Positions 39,030 through 46,418 of a DNA stretch of 57,619 nt are shown here, in pieces (position 1 is the stretch's first letter; every line of letters begins with the position of its first letter). The stretch is from a bacterium (GTDB lineage Bacteria; Myxococcota_A; Bradymonadia; UBA7976; UBA1532), in NCBI GenBank assembly GCA_030426085.1, contig JAUHYW010000072.1:1-57619 (forward strand), given 5' to 3'. The translations under genes and the position numbers were made by a program. The notes beneath the pieces are model-generated. The model did not search any database. It was given only the letters and a program-made list of their open reading frames with translations, and was not told the DNA's origin.

Positions 39030-39058
39030 ACGTTAGGTCATGACTTCGGGGGAGTCAA
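39030..39058 (-). promoter_or_regulatory. Candidate promoter of the PEGA kinase
   Basis: On the minus strand TTGACT (39053-39058) and TAACGT (39030-39035) are 17 bases apart, about 70 bases before the kinase start. The -35 is good, the -10 weak. It lies in the 170-bp gap after the MerR gene. Confidence 0.45.
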
Positions 39059-39130
39059 CGACCCGGATCGCCCGGTGAGAGGCGCCGTCGATGTCGGGAG
39101 CGGGTCGCCCGGTGAGGCGGGGCCCGGCGT

Positions 39131-40045
39131 TCAGCGGCCGGTGAGCGTCAGCCGGTCGACGAAGACGTCCAGCGAGAGCCCCGGTCCGATGCACCGGCCC
39201 CCGTGGACCGCCACCCGCTCGGCGGGCTGGGGGACCCCGGTCCCGCCGATGATCCAGGGGGTGGCGCCGCAGCTCTGCCCGTAGGCCGCCAGCAGGGCGT
39301 CGGGGTCGGCGGGTCGCACGGTGCTCGACAGGGCGACGAGATCGGGCTGCATGCGCTCGACGGCGACGGCGATGACCGATGGCGGGGTGCGGGCCCCGAG
39401 CACGACCGCCTTGATGCGCCGCTGGGCCAGCCGGAAGGCGATGGCATACAGCGGCAGGACGTGCTGCTCGTCGGCGACGCAGGCCACGATCGCCAGGCCC
39501 ACCGGATCGCTGGGGCGGGCCAGCCGGTGCAGATCCTGGGCGACGTCGCGCATCACCTCGGTGGTCAGGTGCTCCTGGGCGATGGAGACCGGGTCGTCGT
39601 GGCGCCACCGCTCGCCGAGGGCCCGCATGACAGGCACCATGACCCGCTCGTAGACCGCCAGGGTCGAGCCGAGCACGAGGCCCCGGCGCAGCTCGGACTC
39701 GAGGGCGTCGGGGTCGAAGCGGTCGATGGCGGCGACGATGCGCTCGACCACCGTGTCGTAGGGGTCGCTGACGGGCGGCTGGGGCGCCTGATCCGGGGCC
39801 GGCGGCGCCCGGCGCAGTCGCTCGGCGGCGACCCGGGGCGCGATGCCCCCGTCGGTGAGCCGGCGCATGCGCCGCACCAGGGCCACGTCCCGGTCGTCGT
39901 AGATGCGGTGGCCGCTCGCCGAGCGATCGGGGTGGGGGACGCCGTAGCGCCGCTCCCACGCGCGCAGGGTCGGCGCGGGCACCCCGGTCAGCTCGGCCAC
40001 GGCGCCGATGGACAGCGGGCCGATTCGGTGGGGGGCGGTGCTCAC
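39131..40045 (-). CDS. MerR-type regulator with B12-binding domain, CarH/LitR-like
   Basis: 304 residues from the GTG at 40045. A MerR helix-turn-helix (about residues 10-78: LSIGAVAELTGVPAPTLRAWERRYGV) is followed by the helical and Rossmann halves of a cobalamin-binding domain. The helical cap keeps the residues that bracket adenosylcobalamin in CarH: Trp147, Glu158 and His159 (W-x10-E-H; the usual spacing is x9). The lower ligand His195 is in DEQHVLP, in place of the usual E-x-H-x-x-G. In CarH light breaks the cobalt-carbon bond and the tetramer falls off DNA, derepressing carotenoid genes. No carotenoid genes are in the window. It is 16 bp after the duplicated-module gene, so it may regulate its own operon. 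Confidence 0.85.
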   Translation of the reverse strand: MSTAPHRIGPLSIGAVAELTGVPAPTLRAWERRYGVPHPDRSASGHRIYDDRDVALVRRMRRLTDGGIAPRVAAERLRRAPPAPDQAPQPPVSDPYDTVVERIVAAIDRFDPDALESELRRGLVLGSTLAVYERVMVPVMRALGERWRHDDPVSIAQEHLTTEVMRDVAQDLHRLARPSDPVGLAIVACVADEQHVLPLYAIAFRLAQRRIKAVVLGARTPPSVIAVAVERMQPDLVALSSTVRPADPDALLAAYGQSCGATPWIIGGTGVPQPAERVAVHGGRCIGPGLSLDVFVDRLTLTGR

Positions 40046-40061
40046 CGCGATCCGCCGGGTC

Positions 40062-41120
40062 TCACGAGTCGTGCTCCCACCGGCGCTCCTCGGCGGCGGT
40101 CTCCACCAGCCGGTCGAAGGCCCGCCGCAGGCCCCACGCCAGGCCGTCGGGGTCCTCCTCGAGCCGCCGGGCGCCGCTGGCGACGAGGGGGGTGAGGATG
40201 TCCCGGGCCATGGGCTCGGTGCGGCCCTCGCCGTCGCGCTGCTCGGCGCCGAGCAGCTTCAGCAGGCCCGCGGCGGTGCCCAGGTAGATCTGGGCGCAGC
40301 CGACCGGCGAGCCGCTGTTGTAGATCGGCGCCCCGTGGGAGATGGCGACGCTGATGACGTCGTAGACCAGCGACGCGTTGAGCAGCCGACCGGCGCGCAT
40401 CAAGCCCCCGAAGAGGTCGTCGATGGCGAACAGGGCGTCGGCCGTGCGGCGGGCGATGAGGATGCGGTCGAAGGTGTGCCGCAGGGTCCACGCCTGCTCG
40501 TCCCACGCGGTCTCGCCCAGCGCGGCGAGGGTCTCTTCGACGCCTTCGAGCTCGTCGTCGACCGCGTCGAGCAGCTGCCCCCGGCCGTCGGCGACCCGCG
40601 CGGCGATGAAGCCGCGCACCGCGTCGGAGGCGGCGCGGTAGATTCGGGCGCAGCCCTCGGGATCGTCGGCGTTGTACAGCGGCACCCCCCATTGGATGGC
40701 CACCGACAACGCCTCGCAGATGCGGACCAGGGGGCTGAGGTCGGACTCGTCGGCCAGGATCCGGTCGATGTCGGCCCGGGCTCGAGGGATGGTCTGCCCG
40801 CTCGTGCGCCCGTCGGGGCTGCCGATGATGAGCAGCGCGTCGATCGCGTCGGCGATCCGCTTCGCCCGGGCTTCGAGCCGCCCGCTGCCCAGCCAGCCCT
40901 CGGCCTCGCCCACCGGCAGCACCGCCGCACCGCGTCGGGTCGCCGCCGCGAGGTGCTCGCCGCTCAGCGGCACGAGCGGCACGAGCACCCGGAACGCGTC
41001 CTCGGCGCGCTCGGGCGGCCCGAGGACCGCCGAGACCCCCCGCTCGGCGAGCGCCTCACCGATGGCCTCGGCCAGTGCGTCGTGCGCCGCGTCGTGCAGC
41101 ACGAGGACGGGGGCTTGCAT
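40062..41120 (-). CDS. Duplicated-module protein with TIR-like N-terminal region
   Basis: 352 residues from the ATG at 41120. The first 115 residues have the alternating strand/helix pattern VLVLHDAAHDALAEAIGEAL, then RVLVPLVPLSGEHL and AAVLPVG, which loosely recalls TIR domains, though no catalytic Glu could be placed. After it comes a module of about 90 residues twice: SVAIQWGVPLYNADDPEGCA (near 138) and SVAISHGAPIYNSGSPVGCA (near 265), each ending in a matching A-W-x-LR-x2-FDR-(I/L) helix. The shared core G-x-P-x-YN-x3-P-x-GCA-x-IY is well kept. I do not recognise the family. It is translationally coupled (TGATG) to the DUF2062 gene upstream. Confidence 0.7.
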   Translation of the reverse strand: MQAPVLVLHDAAHDALAEAIGEALAERGVSAVLGPPERAEDAFRVLVPLVPLSGEHLAAATRRGAAVLPVGEAEGWLGSGRLEARAKRIADAIDALLIIGSPDGRTSGQTIPRARADIDRILADESDLSPLVRICEALSVAIQWGVPLYNADDPEGCARIYRAASDAVRGFIAARVADGRGQLLDAVDDELEGVEETLAALGETAWDEQAWTLRHTFDRILIARRTADALFAIDDLFGGLMRAGRLLNASLVYDVISVAISHGAPIYNSGSPVGCAQIYLGTAAGLLKLLGAEQRDGEGRTEPMARDILTPLVASGARRLEEDPDGLAWGLRRAFDRLVETAAEERRWEHDS

Positions 41121-41671
41121 CAAGGAGGGCTCACTTCGTCTTCCACCGGCGTCGAGGCAGATTCCCGCCGTCTGTGGATGCTTCGGGACTGGTAGACGGT
41201 TACGAGCCGCCGCACGAGCGCATAGAAGATCGCCCCGTTGACCACCCCGATGAGCAGGCCCCCGACCACCATCGGCCAGAAGATGTCGAGCAGCATGCGG
41301 GTGCCCTCGACGATCCCGTCGAGCAGGCCCAGCTCGCCGATCGCGGTCCACAGGGCGGCGATGTCGTCGTAGGTGATCGGCTCATCCCCGGTGAAGACGA
41401 CCCCCAGCCGGTAGGTGAGGTAGTAGATCGGGATGATGGTCACCGGGTTGGTGATCCAGGCCAGGGGCAGGCTGGCGATGACGTTGGCCCGGATGATCTT
41501 GCAGACGATGGCCCCCACGATCATCTGGAATCCGACGATGGGCTGGTAGGCCACGAGGGTGCCGATGAAGACGCCGAGCGCGATGGAGTGCGGGCTGTCG
41601 TCGAGGGTCAGGACCCGGCGCCACGCGGCGCGCATCCGATCGACGAAGCTCGCGCGGGCATCGGTGCTCAA
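41120..41671 (-). CDS. DUF2062 membrane protein
   Basis: 183 residues from a TTG at 41671; an in-frame Met at about residue 13 is an alternative. Residues 18-150 match DUF2062: the segment SPHSIALGVFIGTLVAYQP, then MIVGAIVCKIIRANVIASL, and PLAWITNPVTIIPIYYLTYR, with a final hydrophobic helix (WPMVVGGLLIGVVNGAIFY). Three or four membrane helices are likely. The family is found alone or joined to glycosyltransferases and kinases; its function is unclear. The stop (TGA) overlaps the ATG of the duplicated-module gene by one base. It is divergent from vgrG, with 215 bp between. Confidence 0.9.
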   Translation of the reverse strand: MSTDARASFVDRMRAAWRRVLTLDDSPHSIALGVFIGTLVAYQPIVGFQMIVGAIVCKIIRANVIASLPLAWITNPVTIIPIYYLTYRLGVVFTGDEPITYDDIAALWTAIGELGLLDGIVEGTRMLLDIFWPMVVGGLLIGVVNGAIFYALVRRLVTVYQSRSIHRRRESASTPVEDEVSPP

Positions 41672-41790
41672 GCGGGGGGTGCTCCTCGACCGGATCGCCC
41701 TGAGACGGGCCGCCCCGGTCTACATGTCGCGGGCGCCGCGGGCAAACGGAAATCGGATTTCTCGTCGGGCTGTACGGATGGTCGATCCAG

Positions 41791-41820
41791 TGGACCCGTC
41801 GCATGTGCTAGAAATATAGG
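41791..41820 (+). promoter_or_regulatory. Candidate promoter of the vgrG cassette
   Basis: TGGACC (41791-41796) and TATAGG (41815-41820) are 18 bases apart, 67 bases before the vgrG start. The local AT-rich block AGAAATATAGG stands out in this GC-rich DNA. A sigma-54 site was looked for here and not found. Confidence 0.4.
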
Positions 41821-41886
41821 CGCGTATCAGCCGGCGACGAGGACCGCTGGCGCGCACCGATCTGGAAGCTCGGGGGGGCTGGCTTC

Positions 41887-43878
41887 ATGAGTACCGAGTT
41901 CAAGCAGGACAACTTCACCCTGAAGGTGGCCACGCCCCTCGATCCCGATCTGCTGCTGCACGCGCTGCACGGCGAGGATCGGGTGTCGGGGCTGTTCCAC
42001 TATCAGCTCGAGTTGTACAGCACGAAGTCCGATCTCGACATGACGGCGATGGTCGGCGAGTCGGTCACCGCCAAGATCATCGACGGCGAGACCGAGTACT
42101 GCATCAACGGGGTCGTCGCCCGCTTCGTGCAGGCCGGCACCAACCTGCGCTTCACCACCTACTTCGCCGAGCTGCGGCCCTGGCTGTGGATGCTGACGAT
42201 GTCGGTCGACAGCCAGATCTTCCAGGAGAAGAGCGTCACCGACATCATCAAGCAGGTCTTCGACGACGCCGGCTTCTCGGACTACAAGATCTCGACCCAG
42301 GGCACCTACAACCCCCGCGAATACTGCGTGCAATACCAGGAGTCGATCTTCGACTTCGTCTCCCGGCTGATGGAAGAAGAGGGCATCTTCTATTTCTTCG
42401 AGCACGAGGACGGCAAGCACACCATGGTCATCGCCGACGACCCCAGCGCCCACAAAGCGCGCGAGGGGGCCAAGCCGGCGAAGGTGGCCCGCGAGTTCGG
42501 CGTGGCCGACGTGCACGAGAACATCACCCACCTCTCGATGGAGCAGCAGGTCACCGTCGGGGCCTACGCGATGACCGACTACGACTTCGAGAAGCCCACC
42601 GGCGATCTCAAGGTCAGCGTGACCGGCGAAGAGGCCAAGCGGGAGGTCTTCGAGTACCCCGGGGGCTACATCGTCAAGGGCGACGGCGAGGGCTACGCCA
42701 AGGTCCGCATCGAGGCCCACGAGCTGCCGGCCAAGCTCGTGCGGGGGCAGAGCGGCTGCCGCAGCTTCTTGTCGGGGTACAAGGTCAGCGTCGAGGAGCA
42801 CGTGCGCAGCGACATGAACGGGGACTACGTGCTCAGCTACGTGTCTCATCAGGTCAACGCCCACCGCTACCAGAACACCTTCGAGGGCTTCCCGGCCGAC
42901 GTGCCGTTCCGCCCGCAGCAGCTCACCCGCAAGCCGGTGATCGTCGGAGCCCAGACGGCGGTGGTGGTGGGCAAGAGCGGTGAGGAGATCTTCACCGACA
43001 AGTACGGGCGCATCAAGGTCAAGTTCCACTGGGACCGCAAGGGCAAGCCCGACGAGACCGCGTCGTGCTTCATCCGGGTGGCCCACGGCTGGGCCGGCAA
43101 GGGCTGGGGCGCGTTCTACCTGCCCCGCATCGGGCAGGAGGTCATCGTCAGCTTCCTGGACGGCGACCCCGATCGCCCGATCGTGACCGGCTCGGTCTAC
43201 AACGCCGAGCAGACGGTGCCCTACACGTTGCCCGACGACGCGACCAAGTCGACGCTCAAGTCGGAGAGCAGCAAGGGCGGCGGGGGCAACAACGAGTTCC
43301 GCTTCGAGGACAAGAAGGACTCGGAAGAGATCTACATGCACGCCCAGAAGGACTACAACGTCAAGATCGAGAACGACGCGACGTGGGAGATCCTCAACGA
43401 CGAGACGGTCACCATCAAGAACCAGCGCAAGGTGACCATCGAGGAGGCCGACGAGCTGCTCACCGTCTCGAAGGGCAACCGCAAGGTCGAGATCAGCAAG
43501 GGCAACGACGATCTCAAGGTCAAGGGCACCCGCAAGGTCGACGTCACCGACAACGAGACCCACGCCAACAAGGGCGACTTCACCCACGAGGTGAAGGGCA
43601 ACTACACGCTCAAGGTGACCGGCAACCTCAAGATCGAGGCGACGGGCAAGATCGACATCGTCTCGACCGGGGCGATGAAGGTCGAGAGCAAGCAGGCGAT
43701 GGATCTCAAGGCCGGCATGGATCTCAAGGCCAAGGCCGGCATGAACATGAAGCTCGAGGGTGGGATCAACTTCGACGCCAAGGGCGGCGTCGGTTTCAAG
43801 GCCAAGGGCGGCGCGATGGCCGAGGTCCAGGGCGGCGGCATGCTGACCCTCAAGGGCGGCCTGGTCAAGATCAACTGA
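41887..43878 (+). CDS. vgrG: Type VI secretion tip protein VgrG
   Basis: 663 residues from the ATG at 41887. The N-terminal gp27-like part (about 1-370) includes ELRPWLWMLTMSVDSQIFQ and the EYCVQYQESIFDFVSRLMEEEGIFYFF-type landing segment split here as CVQYQESIFDFVSRLMEE and EGIFYFFEH. The gp5 OB-fold is at about 375-460 (FTDKYGRIKVKFHWDRKGK, RIGQEVIVSFLDGDPDRPI). A long Lys/Asp/Val/Gly-rich beta-helix needle follows (500-663). No extra C-terminal effector domain is present, so cargo is probably carried by the DUF4280 tip. Two more tip-associated genes follow at once. No T6SS sheath, baseplate or ClpV genes are in the window. Confidence 0.97.
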   Translation: MSTEFKQDNFTLKVATPLDPDLLLHALHGEDRVSGLFHYQLELYSTKSDLDMTAMVGESVTAKIIDGETEYCINGVVARFVQAGTNLRFTTYFAELRPWLWMLTMSVDSQIFQEKSVTDIIKQVFDDAGFSDYKISTQGTYNPREYCVQYQESIFDFVSRLMEEEGIFYFFEHEDGKHTMVIADDPSAHKAREGAKPAKVAREFGVADVHENITHLSMEQQVTVGAYAMTDYDFEKPTGDLKVSVTGEEAKREVFEYPGGYIVKGDGEGYAKVRIEAHELPAKLVRGQSGCRSFLSGYKVSVEEHVRSDMNGDYVLSYVSHQVNAHRYQNTFEGFPADVPFRPQQLTRKPVIVGAQTAVVVGKSGEEIFTDKYGRIKVKFHWDRKGKPDETASCFIRVAHGWAGKGWGAFYLPRIGQEVIVSFLDGDPDRPIVTGSVYNAEQTVPYTLPDDATKSTLKSESSKGGGGNNEFRFEDKKDSEEIYMHAQKDYNVKIENDATWEILNDETVTIKNQRKVTIEEADELLTVSKGNRKVEISKGNDDLKVKGTRKVDVTDNETHANKGDFTHEVKGNYTLKVTGNLKIEATGKIDIVSTGAMKVESKQAMDLKAGMDLKAKAGMNMKLEGGINFDAKGGVGFKAKGGAMAEVQGGGMLTLKGGLVKIN

Positions 43879-43885
43879 GGCGACG

Positions 43886-45361
43886 ATGGCGAAGTTCAAA
43901 GACCTGATCGGCAAGGCGGGTGGCACGGCGGCCTCGTCCGGCAAGCGCGTGGCCCAGACGGCGGCGATGGGCGGGGACGCGGGTGCCGCGGCGGGTCTGC
44001 TCGCCGAGGACCACCTCGAGAAGGCGGTCCCGGCCAAGGCCCGCGCGGCGGTCTCGAAGGTCGCCATGATGCGCAACCGGGCCGGCAGCGCCGACAAGAT
44101 GCTGGCCCACCGGGCCAAGAGCAAGGTGCGCAGCCTCGTCGGCTCCAAGCTCGGCACCAAGGGGTCGGTGGCCGTCGCGATGGCGATGGGCATGGGCGGC
44201 GGGGTCCTGGCGACGGTCAAGCGGCAGGCGGCGAAGCGAGCGGCGCTCGAGAAGGCCGAGCTGAAGGCCATGGAGCGGGCCGCCGAGAAGGCGAAGAAGG
44301 CCGGCGTCGCCGCAGGGGCCGAGGCTGAGGGCGAGGCGGCGGCGCTGGAGGGCGAGGCCGCCGCGGCGGGCGTCCGGGCCGAGGCTGCGGCGGGTGAGGC
44401 GCGCGGTGAGGCGGCCGCAGCCCAGGCCGACGCCGAAGGGCTCGCCGACGCGGCGGGCGCAGCCGGGAAGGCCGGTGAGGCCGGCGCAGACGGGGCAGAC
44501 GGGGCAGACGGGGCAGAGGAGGGCGGCGAGGAGGACGACTTCGACGTCACGCTGCGCGAGGACTCCGACGGGGTGCTGCTCGGCGCCACCGAACTGCAAG
44601 GGGGCGTGCCCCACGGCATCGCCGAGACCTACGACGCCGATGGCAACGTCGTCGAGCAGGCGACCTTCGAGAACGGCAAGCTCACCGGGCCCATCCGCAG
44701 CTTCGACGCCGGCGGCGAGGTCCGCCAGGAGCTGATCTACAACGAGGGCAAGCTCGACGGGCGCATGCTGGCCTTCGACGAGGAGGGCAACCGGATCCAG
44801 GACGCCGAGTGCCAGGACGGCGAACTGCACGGGGAGGCCCTGTTCTACGGGGAGGGCCGCCTCGTGATGAAGATGACCTACAACATGGGCGTGCCCGAGG
44901 GCCCCAGCGTGACCTACGACGAGCACGAGAACATCCGCCAGGAGGTCTCGTACGCCCGGGGCAAGCTCAACGGGCCGGCCCGCTGGTTCGACCCGGCGGG
45001 GCAGCTCATCCGCACGGCGTTCTACGTCGAGGACAAGGTGCACGGCGAGCTGGTGGACTACTACCCGATCGGCAAGCCGATGAAGGTCACTCCGTTCGTC
45101 ATGGGCAAGCGCAACGGGCCGGCGGTCGAGTACTACGAGTCGGGCGAGGTCCGCCGCGAGGAGACCTACGTCAACGATCTGCTCGAGGGCGAGGCCATCG
45201 GATACTACGAGGACGGCACGATGATGGACCGGGCCGTCTTCCGCGAGGGCCGCCGAAAGGGCGAGCATCAGAAGTTCAACCCCAAGGGCGACGAGATCGA
45301 CGGCGGGGGCGGCGAGGAGGATGGCGCCATCAAGAAGATCTTCCAGAAGTTCACGAGCTGA
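43886..45361 (+). CDS. Ala-rich protein with MORN-type (YwqK-like) repeats, VgrG-associated
   Basis: 491 residues from the ATG at 43886, seven bases after the vgrG stop. Residues 1-130 are basic and helical, with a Gly/Met-rich hydrophobic stretch (GSVAVAMAMGMGGGVLATV, about 93-111) that could insert in a membrane. A highly Ala/Glu-rich linker (about 140-215) follows, containing a tandem G-A-D repeat. Residues 230-470 are MORN-variant repeats of about 23 residues (G-x-x-Y-D-x-x-G-x-x-x-x-E patterns), as in the toxin-antitoxin-like YwqK family. Between vgrG and a PAAR-like gene, this protein is either T6SS cargo or an adaptor or immunity protein. The first is my preference but is not shown. 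Confidence 0.8.
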   Translation: MAKFKDLIGKAGGTAASSGKRVAQTAAMGGDAGAAAGLLAEDHLEKAVPAKARAAVSKVAMMRNRAGSADKMLAHRAKSKVRSLVGSKLGTKGSVAVAMAMGMGGGVLATVKRQAAKRAALEKAELKAMERAAEKAKKAGVAAGAEAEGEAAALEGEAAAAGVRAEAAAGEARGEAAAAQADAEGLADAAGAAGKAGEAGADGADGADGAEEGGEEDDFDVTLREDSDGVLLGATELQGGVPHGIAETYDADGNVVEQATFENGKLTGPIRSFDAGGEVRQELIYNEGKLDGRMLAFDEEGNRIQDAECQDGELHGEALFYGEGRLVMKMTYNMGVPEGPSVTYDEHENIRQEVSYARGKLNGPARWFDPAGQLIRTAFYVEDKVHGELVDYYPIGKPMKVTPFVMGKRNGPAVEYYESGEVRREETYVNDLLEGEAIGYYEDGTMMDRAVFREGRRKGEHQKFNPKGDEIDGGGGEEDGAIKKIFQKFTS

Positions 45362-45391
45362 TCGGCCGCCGGCCGAGCGACGAGACGTCCC

Positions 45392-45781
45392 ATGGGATTC
45401 CAGATCGTCAGCGGTGCCATGCTTCAGTGCACCTTCGGCGCCGCGCCGGGCACGCTCAGCGTACTGCCGGTGAACAAGGTGATGGTCGGCGGGCCGCCCG
45501 CAGCCAACATCATGGACAACAAGCCCATGGTGAACGTCGCCCCGTTCGGGGTGTGCATGTCGCTGGCCAACCCCACGGTGGCCTCGGCGACCGCCGCGGC
45601 GCTCGGCGTGCTCACCCCGATGCCTTGCGTGCCCAACACCGCCGCGCCGTGGGTCGTTGGCGCGCCGACGGTGCTACTGGGCAACATGCCCGCGCTCAAC
45701 GACTCCTCGATGCTGATGTGCAACTGGGGCGGGGTGATCAAGGTCGTCGTGCCCGGTCAGTTCACGACGATGATCCCCTGA
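45392..45781 (+). CDS. PAAR-like tip protein (DUF4280)
   Basis: 129 residues from the ATG at 45392. Nearly the whole chain matches DUF4280: AMLQCTFGAAPGTLSVLPVN, then AANIMDNKPMVNVAPFGVCM, and LTPMPCVPNTAAPWVVGAPT. Conserved Cys residues and short Gly/Pro turns suit a metal-binding beta-cone tip that caps the VgrG spike. No effector domain is fused to it. It ends the three-gene cassette and is convergent with the phosphatase-like gene 10 bp away. Confidence 0.93.
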   Translation: MGFQIVSGAMLQCTFGAAPGTLSVLPVNKVMVGGPPAANIMDNKPMVNVAPFGVCMSLANPTVASATAAALGVLTPMPCVPNTAAPWVVGAPTVLLGNMPALNDSSMLMCNWGGVIKVVVPGQFTTMIP

Positions 45782-45791
45782 GCCTGGCCCG

Positions 45792-46418
45792 TCAGCCGGC
45801 GGACAGCCCGTCCGGCAGCGGCAGGTTCCAGCCCGGCGGGCGCTCGCCGTCGGGATCGAGCACCGCGTAGTGCCCCCGTGCCAGCGCGACCCCCAGCGCG
45901 TCCTCCGGTGACCACCCCGACAGTGTGCCGGCCAACGCCCGCAGCGATCCCCGGTGGGCCACGACCACGATCGGGCCGGTCAGCCGGCGGGCCGACCACC
46001 ACCGGCCGACGCGCGCCCGGAGGTCGGCGTGGGACTCGCCCTCGGGCATCGGCGTGTGGTGCCAGTCGGCCATGAAGGCCGCGTGAGCGTCGCGATCGGC
46101 GCGCCGGATCTCGCGCCACGAGCGGCCTTCCCAGCGGCCGTAGTCGATCTCCCGCAGAGCGGACGTGACCTCCAGCCGGGCGCCGAGCGCGCGGGCGATG
46201 ATCCGGGCGACCCGTCGGGTCCGGCGCCGATCGCTGGCATAGACCGCCTCGGCCCGCCCGACGCGATCGGCGAGGGCCAGGGCCCGCCGCTTCTCCAACT
46301 CGGGGTCGGCCAGGGGCACGTCGCGCCAACCGATGAGGGCGTCGGCGGGGGCGTCGAGGCGCCCCGGCGCCCACAGCCAGATCCGGCGATCGGGCGCGCC
46401 ATCGGGCGGGTGACTCAT
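45792..46418 (-). CDS. Histidine-phosphatase-family protein lacking the catalytic RHG
   Basis: 208 residues from the ATG at 46418, overlapping the TgpA-like stop by four bases (ATGA). The branch-1 fold is easy to trace: GWRDVPLADPELEKRRALAL, VYASDRRRTRRVARIIA, LREIDYGRWEGRSW, PEGES and VVVAHRGSLRAL with His155. But the first motif, which should be R-H-G, reads A-P-G (Ala17-Pro18-Gly19). The phospho-accepting His is therefore missing, and the Arg that holds the phosphate too. It should not work as a phosphatase or mutase by the family mechanism. It is the last gene of the DUF58/TgpA operon and may bind a phospho-ligand or act as a scaffold. Confidence 0.82.
   Translation of the reverse strand: MSHPPDGAPDRRIWLWAPGRLDAPADALIGWRDVPLADPELEKRRALALADRVGRAEAVYASDRRRTRRVARIIARALGARLEVTSALREIDYGRWEGRSWREIRRADRDAHAAFMADWHHTPMPEGESHADLRARVGRWWSARRLTGPIVVVAHRGSLRALAGTLSGWSPEDALGVALARGHYAVLDPDGERPPGWNLPLPDGLSAG

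Noticed and set aside
41780-41830. Sigma-54 promoter for vgrG
   Set aside because: The GG and GC pairs do not have the required 10-base spacing.
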